Assembly: GCA_014380825.1 (NCBI GenBank)
Contig: JACMJD010000758.1
Location: 1-13,687, forward strand
Origin: Phycisphaerae bacterium
GTDB taxonomy: Bacteria; Planctomycetota; Phycisphaerae; Tepidisphaerales; Tepidisphaeraceae
Direction: 5' to 3'
DNA length: 13,687 bases
The notes below the pieces were generated by a model. That model did no database searches, was not told the origin of the DNA, and saw nothing but the letters and a program-made list of their open reading frames with translations. Of this stretch, positions 6,773 through 13,687 are shown piece by piece. Numbering within the stretch: the first letter of the stretch is position 1; each line of letters opens with the position of its first letter. Both the position numbers and the translations under genes were made by a program.

Positions 6773-6811
6773 GTGTACCAGTTTTCCTTGTTCTTCGGTG
6801 CCAATCGGCGA

Positions 6812-7141
6812 TCAGCTAGCTCGCGTTACGCTGATCTTCAGCACGTCATCCATCGATTCGTAGTCGACCTTGACCTTGTCGCCCTTTTTCAGCTCGGCAA
6901 GCGTGGCTTCTTTGCCGTTGATGAGGACCTTGGTGTCCTTCTTCAGCTTGAAGACCATCTGGTTCGCCTTGCTGTCGGTTTCGCTTCCATCGCAGCTGGA
7001 CGTGGATTTGGTCATCGCGACGGTGCGGGCGTCGGCGTTGATCTGCTGCACCTCGCCGCTGGACGTGTTGCACGCCCAGGCGCTGGCGGAAAGCCCGAAC
7101 CCCATCGCGGCGGCGGCAATTGTTCCGATCCATTTTCGCAT
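6812..7141 (-). CDS. Small secreted protein with a signal peptide, unknown function
   Basis: A 109-residue exported protein. ATG 7141 is chosen because AAGGGAG lies 7 nt upstream and a classical signal peptide follows (MRKWIGTIAAAAMGFGLSASAWA, hydrophobic core about residues 5-20). Cleavage after AWA would leave Cys24 at the mature N-terminus. SAWAC could instead act as a poor lipobox. Cys24 and Cys50 are the only cysteines and could pair. The C-terminal half (VFKLKKDTKVLINGKEATL, then LKKGDKVKVDY) has the form of a small beta-barrel of the kind found in many short periplasmic proteins (DUF5666-like). The gene is monocistronic, with its own terminator. No specific function can be assigned. 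Confidence 0.88.
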   Translation of the reverse strand: MRKWIGTIAAAAMGFGLSASAWACNTSSGEVQQINADARTVAMTKSTSSCDGSETDSKANQMVFKLKKDTKVLINGKEATLAELKKGDKVKVDYESMDDVLKISVTRAS

Positions 7142-7544
7142 GAGACGACTCCCTTCAGATGTGTGGTGTCCCCGCAGATCAGAGGCCGGAAGATTCCGAG
7201 CCGTTACCTGACTGCGGGCAACTGCCCACTGATCACATTTCGCAGCGATTTCTAACCAACATTCTGGCGACCCATCTTGCATTCGCAACGCACAAATCCA
7301 CAAAATCCGCGTAATAATTGACGTAAGCATGGCCCGAGGCCTGTGTTGCGGGACATGTTGATCTCTGTACGAAACTGGACTTCACCGGCGAAGGCCTGAT
7401 AGGTTACGTTGATGCCTTCGGCGGGGCGAAGATTCCGGGGTAATGTCCGGGCGAGGTAATTTTGGTCCAGGCAGGGCCACACGGCTCGTCGTTGTTATGA
7501 CGGACCCCTTTGTCGATCTGGAGTCAGCGGAAGGAACAGACTCG
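7142..7544. other. Divergent intergenic region, about 400 bp
   Basis: It separates the secreted protein gene (minus) from the zinc-ribbon gene (plus) and should hold both promoters, but no -35/-10 pair is convincing. Two small dyads are visible: GGGCA-AC-TGCCC at 7216-7227, and CGAAGGC (7389-7395) with GCCTTCG (7414-7420) around an 18-base loop. The latter is possibly a leader hairpin for the plus gene. The reading frame of the plus gene is open back to ATG 7443, so part of this stretch could be coding if an earlier start is used. Confidence 0.4.
7529..7535 (+). promoter_or_regulatory. Ribosome-binding site choosing start 7545
   Basis: GGAAGGA lies 9 nt before ATG 7545. The alternative in-frame starts at 7443 and 7497 have no well-spaced purine-rich site, which favours 7545. 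Confidence 0.55.
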
Positions 7545-9044
7545 ATGAGTCGAGCAGTCGATCCGGCCACCGGTGCCGCCCCATCGAACCGGACCTATTC
7601 ATCCCCAAACGTCTACTCCGCGCCCACGCCGGTGCCGGCGACGGGCTTGGTGCGCGAGACGCTCGCAGGCAAGCACGTCTGCCCGTTTTGCGGAACGCAT
7701 AATGCGGGCCCGAACGAACCGTGTCCGCGCTGCACGATGGAAGACACCGCCGCCACGCGCCAGGCGACCAAAGCCCGCATCGGCCCGTGGTATGTGTTGC
7801 AGGCGCGAAACCCCGCGGCGCCGGGAATGAAATTCTCAACGCTGCTGGCGCTGGTTGGCAAAGGTCAGGTCACGCCGCGATCAGTTGTGCGCGGACCGAC
7901 GACGCATCAGCTCTGGCGATTCGCCGCCCACGTGCGCGGCCTGAGCCGCGAATTCGGCATCTGCTATAGCTGCGGTGAAGCGGTGGAAAAAGTCGTGCCG
8001 ATCTGTCCGCATTGCGATCGCACGCAAGAACCACCGGCCGACCCGGATGCGCTGCTCGAGCCGCGCGGCAACGCCAGCGCAATGCTTGGCGGCGTGACCG
8101 GAAACAGTCACGGTAGCGCGACGCGTCGGGCCCCGATTACACCGCCCGCACAAACGCCAGCACCAGCGGCGCCGGCGGCGCGTGAATACGAGATTCCGAA
8201 AGACCCGCCCGCTCTCGTCACCCCTCGCCTCCCGCGCGGCGAGCACAGCGAGCGGTTACGCGTCTTCAATCAGGAACTGTCCACCACTCGCCCGACTGGC
8301 ACGTTGGCGCGACGCGACAACCGCGTCTCGGGAATGGATCTAGCCACCGCGTTCCGAAACGATCCCGACGAGATTGACGGCGGCGGCGGTGATTTCCGCC
8401 GCGTGGTGGCGGTCCTGTTCCTCATGGCGGTTATAGGTGGCGGCGTTTACTACTATCTCAATCCAAGCGCGATCGGGAAAACGACCGCGTGGTTTCAGGA
8501 CCGGTTTCAGCAGGCCCGTGCGAAATCCGGCGCTACGAATCCGGACCTCCCGGTTTGGGACAATCGTCCGCCGGCGAAAATCGTGCGACACGACGACGCC
8601 GCTGTCGAGACAAACGTTGGATCGGTCGTGACGAATTCCAACTCCAATGTGCCGAAGCTCGATCAGCCGTTTGTGATCCCGTCGTTGCCTGCGCCGAGCA
8701 CGCAGCCTGTCGTGCCCGAGCAGCTTGCGGCGGCGCGCGAAGTCGAAGCGCAACCCGCGGCGCCGGACGTCAATAAGCAGCTCGAAACTCCGGCCACGCA
8801 AGTGGCCGAAGCACCAAAGCAACAAGAGCCGCCGAAGGTTGACGACGCGCCACCGGCAATGAGCGACGATCTTGCCATCAGTTTATCCCGAAAACTCTGG
8901 ACGCTCGCGCTCGACGCCGAGGGCCGGGGCGACTTCGCGGAGGCGGTGCGCTGCTATGAGGAGATCAAGCAGCTTCCCAAAGTCGCGCATCAGGGCGGGC
9001 TGGATATCCGCCTGGCTAACGCAAAGCGAAATCGAGGACGATAA
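7545..9044 (+). CDS. Membrane protein with two zinc ribbons flanking a GYF-2-like domain
   Basis: A 499-residue protein of unknown role. It starts at ATG 7545, with ATG 7497 or 7443 possible and adding 16 or 34 residues. The first zinc ribbon has C46, C49, C60 and C63, and the second C140, C143, C154 and C157, both with the same C-x2-C-x10-C-x2-C spacing. Between them (about 80-130) GPWYVLQ, LLALVGKGQVTPRSVVRGP and QLWRFA resemble a GYF_2/DUF4339 fold, a peptide-binding module. A Pro/Ala-rich linker leads to one transmembrane helix (VVAVLFLMAVIGGGVYYYL, about 286-304). A Pro/Gln-rich stalk follows, and a short TPR-like helical pair (WTLALDAEGRGDFAEAVRCYEEI) closes the protein. The N-terminal zinc part is probably cytosolic and the C-terminus outside. 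tilS starts 9 bp after the stop, so they may share a transcript. It is perhaps a scaffold, but function is unassigned. Confidence 0.88.
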   Translation: MSRAVDPATGAAPSNRTYSSPNVYSAPTPVPATGLVRETLAGKHVCPFCGTHNAGPNEPCPRCTMEDTAATRQATKARIGPWYVLQARNPAAPGMKFSTLLALVGKGQVTPRSVVRGPTTHQLWRFAAHVRGLSREFGICYSCGEAVEKVVPICPHCDRTQEPPADPDALLEPRGNASAMLGGVTGNSHGSATRRAPITPPAQTPAPAAPAAREYEIPKDPPALVTPRLPRGEHSERLRVFNQELSTTRPTGTLARRDNRVSGMDLATAFRNDPDEIDGGGGDFRRVVAVLFLMAVIGGGVYYYLNPSAIGKTTAWFQDRFQQARAKSGATNPDLPVWDNRPPAKIVRHDDAAVETNVGSVVTNSNSNVPKLDQPFVIPSLPAPSTQPVVPEQLAAAREVEAQPAAPDVNKQLETPATQVAEAPKQQEPPKVDDAPPAMSDDLAISLSRKLWTLALDAEGRGDFAEAVRCYEEIKQLPKVAHQGGLDIRLANAKRNRGR

Positions 9045-9053
9045 TCGTGCGCG

Positions 9054-9977
9054 ATGAGTGAGAACGCGCCGCTGCAATCCGCGATCGCCACCGTGCCCGC
9101 CGGACGATGGGCCGTCGGTGTCAGCGGCGGGGCGGACAGCGTCGCACTTCTGCATCTGCTTCACGCGCGATCGGATCTGCATCTGGTCGTCGCTCACCTC
9201 AATCACCAAACCCGCGGAACCGAAAGCGACGACGATGCGACGTTCGTACAAGCGCTGTGCGAGCGTTCGAACGTGCCGTGCACGATCGAGCGACGCGACG
9301 CGTTGGAAGCGCCGCTGAAGAATCTGCCCGCGAACCCCTCAGCGCGGTTTCGCGCGTTGCGATTCAATCTGTTCAAGGAGGCGGTTGAATCAAACGATCT
9401 CGCCGGTGTGATTCTCGCGCATCACGCCGACGATCAGGCCGAGACCGTGCTTCAGCGCCTGTTGCGTGGCGCGGGATATTCATCGCTGGCCGGCATCGCG
9501 CAGCAGGGAACGGTGCTCGGTGTCCGCGTGCTTCGACCGCTGCTGGCAGTTCGACGCGAGTCGCTGCGAACGCACCTTGCCGCTTCGAACCAAGCATGGC
9601 GGGAAGACGCGAGCAACACGTCGGAGAAATATCTGCGAAATCGATTGCGCGCCGCGTTGAAGGATCGTGACGATCTGACCCACGCGCTGATGGCTCTGTC
9701 GCACGCGTGCTGCAATCTGAAAAAGTGGGTTCAGCGCGTCACGCCGAAACTAAACGAAGAATTCCCGACTCGGCGCCTCGCCGAACAGCCCGCAGTCTTA
9801 GCTCGGCATGCCGCCTCGCAATGGTTGCGCGATCGCAGCGTGCCGGCTGATCTGATCGATCGCGCGGTCGTCGATCGCCTGCGCGCGATGTGTGCCGATG
9901 CCGCGACTGCCGCGCGGCAGCAGTTTCCCGGCGGGACGTTCGTCCGTCGCCGCGCGGGAATCATCTCCGCGAAGTAG
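9054..9977 (+). CDS. tilS: tRNA(Ile)-lysidine synthetase, short form
   Basis: Attaches lysine to C34 of the CAU-anticodon isoleucine tRNA using ATP, so that AUA is read as Ile. The 307-residue protein has the PP-loop SGGADS (24-29), then VVAHLNHQTRG, LAHHADDQAETVLQRLLRGAG, LRPLLAVRRE and the family signature SEKYLRNRLR. It is shorter than the roughly 430-residue E. coli enzyme and lacks a clear C-terminal tRNA-binding region. Such short forms are known in other bacteria. ATG 9054 follows the zinc-ribbon gene by 9 bp. GAGGA lies about 15 nt upstream, a weak site, so coupling is plausible. The last 17 bp overlap the convergent glycosyltransferase gene. Confidence 0.96.
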   Translation: MSENAPLQSAIATVPAGRWAVGVSGGADSVALLHLLHARSDLHLVVAHLNHQTRGTESDDDATFVQALCERSNVPCTIERRDALEAPLKNLPANPSARFRALRFNLFKEAVESNDLAGVILAHHADDQAETVLQRLLRGAGYSSLAGIAQQGTVLGVRVLRPLLAVRRESLRTHLAASNQAWREDASNTSEKYLRNRLRAALKDRDDLTHALMALSHACCNLKKWVQRVTPKLNEEFPTRRLAEQPAVLARHAASQWLRDRSVPADLIDRAVVDRLRAMCADAATAARQQFPGGTFVRRRAGIISAK

Positions 9978-11688
9978 GTTGCGTCGCTGCTTTGGCGCGT
10001 TCTTCGTAGAGTTGCTGCAATCGACCCGCCGCCTTGTTGCTTGGCCGGATCGTCATCGCACGGTTGAGATATTCCTCCGCGCGATCGAATTCGCCACGCG
10101 CGCTCGCGAGGTCGGCGCTCTGGATCCAGATTTCATCATATTCCGGCAGCAGAGCTCGCGCATCCGCGGCGACGCGATCCGCTTCGTCCAGTTTTTTCTC
10201 TCTCTGTAACTCCGCGATGAGCAGCATCCGCAACCGGATCGAATCTGGCTGGTGCGCGATGCTGTATTCGTAGAACGATCTTCGATCGTTCCAGCGACCG
10301 GCGTACGTGATTGTGCGAACTGAGAAGAGCACGATCACGATTGTCAGAGCGATTCGAAGAGACCTGGATCTGCTCGCGATGATCGCGACGAGGATCAGGA
10401 AGAACGCGGATGGGAGGTACATTAGCCGCTCGCCGAAATTCGTACCGATGAGGATCGCGAAGTTGGAGATCAGACCGTACGTGAGCAGCAGTCCGATCAG
10501 GCAAAACAGCACGGCGCGCTGTTGTCGTTTCCACGCGGTCAGGATTGCGAAAACGCTCGCGAACGCCGAGACGATTCCGATCCAGAGGTATGGATCGTTC
10601 CAACGCACGGTCCATCCGATGACCTTGGAGCCGTAGTCGGGAGAGAGATAAATCGGCGCGATCAGCAGCGCGACGTAATGACCCAGAATGACGAACGGCA
10701 TAAACCAGCGGTCGACACCCACGCTGCGCACAAGCGGGTTGATTGTCCAATCGAGAAATCCGCGATCCCAGGAGAACTTCAGGATCGACTCGCGAAACAC
10801 GATGTACCCGGCCACCGACCAGCACACGAGAATGGTCAGCAACAACGCCGGCCGCGAGATGCGACGCGTGCTTCGCGTCGCGTACGAAAGCGTGGCGCCG
10901 GGCGTGTGAACTTGATCGCCGTGCTCAGCGCGATTCGATTCCTGCCTCGTCAAAAGCGCCATCGCCAGCAGCATCGGCGGAAGAAGCATGCCTTGTTCTT
11001 TGCTGAGGATGGAAAGAGCGAGGCACCCGAAGATCGCGAACACGCGAGCGGTGGTGAGCGGACGGTGCGCGAAGATCACTAGCGCGCCAAGAAATCCCAG
11101 CGCGCAGAGCAACTCCGCGCGACCGACGACGTTCGCCACCGCTTCAACATGGATCGGATGAACGGCGAACAATAAGCCAGCGACGTATGCGGCGCTCTGG
11201 TCGCCTCGCCCCGTACTCGGGGAGAGGGCTAGGATGAGGGGCCTTCGCGACAGCGAAGGCTCTGCGTTTTTCGTAGGCCCCTCCCCCAGCCCCTCGCCGA
11301 TTACGGGGCGGGGAGCAAGATCGATCAATCTCCGGGTCAGTTCCGCTACCAGCGCCGCGACGGCCGCATGTAAAATCCAGTTCACCGCGTGATATGGCCA
11401 CTTCGCTTCATCGCCGTGGATCAGCCACTGGATCGCGTACGTCATCGACACCAGTGGCCGATACAGGTTGTCCACGCCGCCGTTGTAGCTTTCGGTCCAG
11501 TATCGCGACCAGGTCGACGGCACGCGCAGCCGTGCGTCGGCGGCGAAGACGTCGAAGTCGTCGTAGACGAATGTTCCGCCCAGTGTGACCGCGTAAACAA
11601 TTAGCGCCGCCACCGCCGAGGTGATCGCGGGACCGGCGGGATGTCGAAGCGATCGGTTCATGTTGGCGTCCGGCATTCTACTGGTCAT
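9961..11688 (-). CDS. TMTC-like GT-C membrane glycosyltransferase with C-terminal TPR repeats
   Basis: Multi-pass membrane protein of the TMTC/PMT-like superfamily, expected to transfer a lipid-linked sugar (mannose in eukaryotic TMTCs) to protein on the outer face of the membrane. Seen in order: the first membrane helix, then [10 protein letters not shown] (Asp pair expected to bind metal or sugar donor), [54 protein letters not shown] and [14 protein letters not shown], all typical TMTC landmarks. The protein ends in about two TPR-like units ([38 protein letters not shown]). Start codons at 11688, 11676 and 11661 are possible, none with a strong ribosome-binding site, giving 575, 571 or 566 residues. 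An in-frame palindromic repeat adds about 37 residues (DNA 11205-11315) between two helices. Acceptor and sugar are unknown. Confidence 0.88.
   Translation of the reverse strand: MTSRMPDANMNRSLRHPAGPAITSAVAALIVYAVTLGGTFVYDDFDVFAADARLRVPSTWSRYWTESYNGGVDNLYRPLVSMTYAIQWLIHGDEAKWPYHAVNWILHAAVAALVAELTRRLIDLAPRPVIGEGLGEGPTKNAEPSLSRRPLILALSPSTGRGDQSAAYVAGLLFAVHPIHVEAVANVVGRAELLCALGFLGALVIFAHRPLTTARVFAIFGCLALSILSKEQGMLLPPMLLAMALLTRQESNRAEHGDQVHTPGATLSYATRSTRRISRPALLLTILVCWSVAGYIVFRESILKFSWDRGFLDWTINPLVRSVGVDRWFMPFVILGHYVALLIAPIYLSPDYGSKVIGWTVRWNDPYLWIGIVSAFASVFAILTAWKRQQRAVLFCLIGLLLTYGLISNFAILIGTNFGERLMYLPSAFFLILVAIIASRSRSLRIALTIVIVLFSVRTITYAGRWNDRRSFYEYSIAHQPDSIRLRMLLIAELQREKKLDEADRVAADARALLPEYDEIWIQSADLASARGEFDRAEEYLNRAMTIRPSNKAAGRLQQLYEERAKAATQPTSRR
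10861..10881. repeat. 8-bp-stem hairpin inside the glycosyltransferase gene
   Basis: GCGACGCG-TGCTT-CGCGTCGC is a perfect 8-bp stem. It lies in the stretch encoding an apparent extra loop ([17 protein letters not shown]) between hydrophobic segments. The stem core GCGACGC is shared with the dcd-leader hairpin at 6358-6376. Confidence 0.45.
11205..11315. repeat. Composite inverted-repeat element, 111 bp, translated in frame
   Basis: Imperfect arms of about 38 bp (11205-11242 and 11276-11315) pair across an inner perfect hairpin GCCTTCGC-GACA-GCGAAGGC (11241-11260). The element is a multiple of three. It is read through as [20 protein letters not shown] followed by [19 protein letters not shown], in the middle of a membrane glycosyltransferase. 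Translations like GEGLGEG and RRPLxLALSP recur, as I recall, in dispersed repeats of GC-rich environmental genomes, which suggests a mobile REP-like unit. Confidence 0.8.
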
Positions 11689-11700
11689 ACTGTGCTTCGC

Positions 11701-13687
11701 ATGTCTGAGCAGGAGCGCCTCGATCTCGACTCCGCGCGCAAGGCCAACTGGAAACGGTGGGGGCCTTATCTTTCCGAGCGGCAGTGGGCAACGGTTCGCG
11801 AAGATTACTCGGCCGACGGGAATTGCTGGGATTATTTTCCGCACGATCATGCGCGGTCGCGCGCGTATCGCTGGGGCGAAGACGGTCTGCTCGGCATGTG
11901 CGATCGCGAGTGCCGGTTGTGCTTCGCGGTCGCGCTCTGGAACGGGAAAGATCCGATCCTCAAAGAGCGATTGTTCGGTCTGAGCGGGCCCGAGGGAAAT
12001 CACGGCGAAGATGTGAAGGAGCTGTATTATTACCTCGACAGCTCGCCGACGCACTCATATTGCAAAGCGCTCTACAAATATCCGCACGCCGAATATCCGT
12101 ACGCGCGACTGGTTGAGGAAAATCGCAACCGCGGGCGCGGCATGCCGGAGTTCGAGATTCTGGACACCGGTCTGTTCAACGACGGCAAATACTTCGATGT
12201 GTTCGTCGAGTATGCGAAGAACTCGCCGGACGATGTGCTGATCAAGATCACGATTGCCAATCGATCGAGTGAAGCAGCATCACTTCACGTGCTGCCGACA
12301 CTCTGGTTCCGCAATAGTTGGAGTTGGGGCTGCGAACACGAGGGCTGCGAGCCCAAACCGTGGATGCAGCAGACCGGCCCGACCAGCGCGCTGATGAGTC
12401 ATGCGACGCTGAAGCAATTTCGGTTCGAGGTGGAAGCGCTTAACAAACAAGCGCCGGCGTTGCTGTTCACCGAGAACGAAACGAACACGAAAAAACTCTG
12501 GGGCGAAGCCACAACTGGCGGCGACGGCGTGCAATTCGCGAAGGACGCGTTCCACGAATACGTGATCCACCAGAACACGGCGGCCGTGAACCCGAAACAA
12601 ACCGGCACGAAAATGGCCGCGGTTTACGAACTGAATCTCAAGGCGGGCGAGACGGTGATGCTGCGTGCGCGCCTTTTCGCCGCCAACGAGGTGCCGGCGA
12701 AAATGTTCGGCGATGAGTTTGAGAAGGTGTTCCGCGATCGCATCAAAGAGACGGATGAATTCTATCGCACGATCATTCCCGCCAGCCTGAACGAAGACCA
12801 ATCGCGCGTTTCGCGACAGGCGTACGCCGGGCTGCTGTGGAGCAAGCAGTTCTATCATTCCGTCGTCAAAGATTGGCTCGACGGCGATCCAGATCAACCG
12901 CCGCCGCCCGAGCAGCGAAAAAAGACCGGGCGAAATCGCGAGTGGCGGCATCTGTTCAATCGCGACATCATCTCGATGCCCGACAAATGGGAATATCCCT
13001 GGTACGCGGCGTGGGACCTGGCATTTCACATGCTGCCGATGGCGCGGGTCGATCCGCAGTTCGCCAAGGAGCAACTCGTCCTGCTCCTGCGCGAATGGTA
13101 CATGCACCCCAACGGCCAACTGCCGGCGTATGAGTTTGAGTTTTCGGATGTGAACCCGCCGGTGCATGCCTGGGCGGTTTGGCGCGTCTACAAGATGACC
13201 GGCAAGCGCGGCGAGCGCGATCATTTATTCCTCGCCCGCTGCTTCCAAAAACTGCTGATCAACTTCACCTGGTGGGTGAATCGAAAAGACGTCGAAGGCA
13301 AAAACATTTTCGGCGGCGGATTCCTCGGGCTCGATAACATCGGAATCTTCGATCGCAGCAAACCGCTCCCCGGCGGCGGCTCGCTCGAACAGGCCGACGG
13401 CACGGCGTGGATGGCGTTCTACTGCGGAACCATGCTGTCGATGGCGCTGGAGCTGGCGAGCGTCGATCCGGCCTACGAAGACGTCGCCAGCAAATTCTTC
13501 GAGCACTTCATCGCCATTGTCGATGCGATCAACTTCCTAGGCGGCACCGGGTTGTGGGACAAGGAAGACGGTTTCTACTACGACCAGCTTCAGGTTGATG
13601 GGCACAAGATGCACATCAAAATCCGCTCGCTGGTCGGTGTGATTCCGCTGCTGGCGGTCGAAATTCTGGAGAAGGACACGATCGAAA
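11701..13687 (+). CDS. GH63/MGH1-like glycoside hydrolase, 3' end outside window
   Basis: An (alpha/alpha)6-barrel glycosidase of the GH63/mannosylglycerate-hydrolase-like group. The frame is open from ATG 11701 to the window edge (662 codons), perhaps three quarters of the usual ~880. The N-terminal signature [38 protein letters not shown] (about residues 20-62) is typical. A beta-rich domain follows ([29 protein letters not shown]). The barrel carries [18 protein letters not shown], where Asp439 is the likely general acid, and then [36 protein letters not shown] and [14 protein letters not shown]. The catalytic base may lie beyond the edge. No signal peptide is seen, so it is probably cytosolic. 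The substrate could be glucosyl- or mannosylglycerate or another short alpha-glucoside, and cannot be decided. It diverges from the glycosyltransferase gene with almost no intergenic DNA. No clear ribosome-binding site is visible. Confidence 0.93.
   Translation, partial: MSEQERLDLDSARKANWKRWGPYLSERQWATVREDYSADGNCWDYFPHDHARSRAYRWGEDGLLGMCDRECRLCFAVALWNGKDPILKERLFGLSGPEGNHGEDVKELYYYLDSSPTHSYCKALYKYPHAEYPYARLVEENRNRGRGMPEFEILDTGLFNDGKYFDVFVEYAKNSPDDVLIKITIANRSSEAASLHVLPTLWFRNSWSWGCEHEGCEPKPWMQQTGPTSALMSHATLKQFRFEVEALNKQAPALLFTENETNTKKLWGEATTGGDGVQFAKDAFHEYVIHQNTAAVNPKQTGTKMAAVYELNLKAGETVMLRARLFAANEVPAKMFGDEFEKVFRDRIKETDEFYRTIIPASLNEDQSRVSRQAYAGLLWSKQFYHSVVKDWLDGDPDQPPPPEQRKKTGRNREWRHLFNRDIISMPDKWEYPWYAAWDLAFHMLPMARVDPQFAKEQLVLLLREWYMHPNGQLPAYEFEFSDVNPPVHAWAVWRVYKMTGKRGERDHLFLARCFQKLLINFTWWVNRKDVEGKNIFGGGFLGLDNIGIFDRSKPLPGGGSLEQADGTAWMAFYCGTMLSMALELASVDPAYEDVASKFFEHFIAIVDAINFLGGTGLWDKEDGFYYDQLQVDGHKMHIKIRSLVGVIPLLAVEILEKDTIE

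Noticed and set aside
6535..6804. 89-codon minus-strand frame between the secreted protein gene and dcd
   Set aside because: It runs through the intrinsic terminator, the DnaA-like dyad and one NrdR-like box, and has no domain.
7142..7330. N-terminal extension of the small secreted protein (start near 7330)
   Set aside because: The internal ATG 7141 has a strong ribosome-binding site and begins a classical signal peptide. The extension would bury it.
11689..12054. 122-residue N-terminal extension of the glycosyltransferase frame
   Set aside because: It overlaps the start of the GH63 gene, begins with GTG, and has no membrane-protein or TMTC features before the first helix.
12280..13224. Minus-strand open frame (314 codons) antisense to the GH63 gene
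   Set aside because: The composition is that of a codon shadow, no domain is visible, and the plus strand has clear glycosidase motifs throughout.

Overview
The window comes from a GC-rich bacterium, most likely a member of the Planctomycetota (Phycisphaerae-like). This is an inference from four things: a large B12-dependent NrdJ with a TSCPD tail, a zinc-ribbon/GYF-like/transmembrane protein, a TMTC-type membrane glycosyltransferase with TPRs, and in-frame palindromic repeats that I remember from such genomes. No rRNA, tRNA, IS element or CRISPR array was seen.

Region 1 (about 1-6540, all minus strand) is a deoxynucleotide-metabolism cluster. In transcription order it holds dcd (dCTP deaminase), a 70-residue membrane protein whose start lies one base after the dcd stop, two lipoprotein genes that share a duplicated domain I cannot name, and nrdJ (adenosylcobalamin-dependent ribonucleotide reductase, 3' end outside the window). 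nrdJ is interrupted in frame by a 397-residue intein placed exactly before the radical-bearing cysteine of the N-P-C-S-E motif, so the enzyme should be inactive until the intein splices out. Upstream of dcd, a sigma70-like promoter is overlapped by one of two NrdR-box-like 16-mers set 31 bp apart. An inverted pair of DnaA-box-like sites lies about 120 bp further upstream. Together these suggest control of dNTP supply by nucleotide status and possibly by replication initiation.

Region 2 (about 6745-9044) has a small secreted protein gene on the minus strand ending in a clear intrinsic terminator. After a 400-bp divergent intergenic region comes a plus-strand gene for a membrane protein with two identically spaced zinc ribbons around a GYF-2-like domain.

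Region 3 (9054-13687): tilS (tRNA-Ile lysidine synthetase) follows the zinc-ribbon gene at close spacing. A TMTC-like GT-C glycosyltransferase gene converges on tilS and overlaps it by 17 bp. A GH63/MGH1-like glycoside hydrolase gene diverges from the glycosyltransferase gene and runs off the right edge. The glycosyltransferase gene carries a 111-bp composite inverted repeat, read through in frame, between transmembrane segments. Smaller hairpins sit in other linker-coding segments and in the dcd leader.
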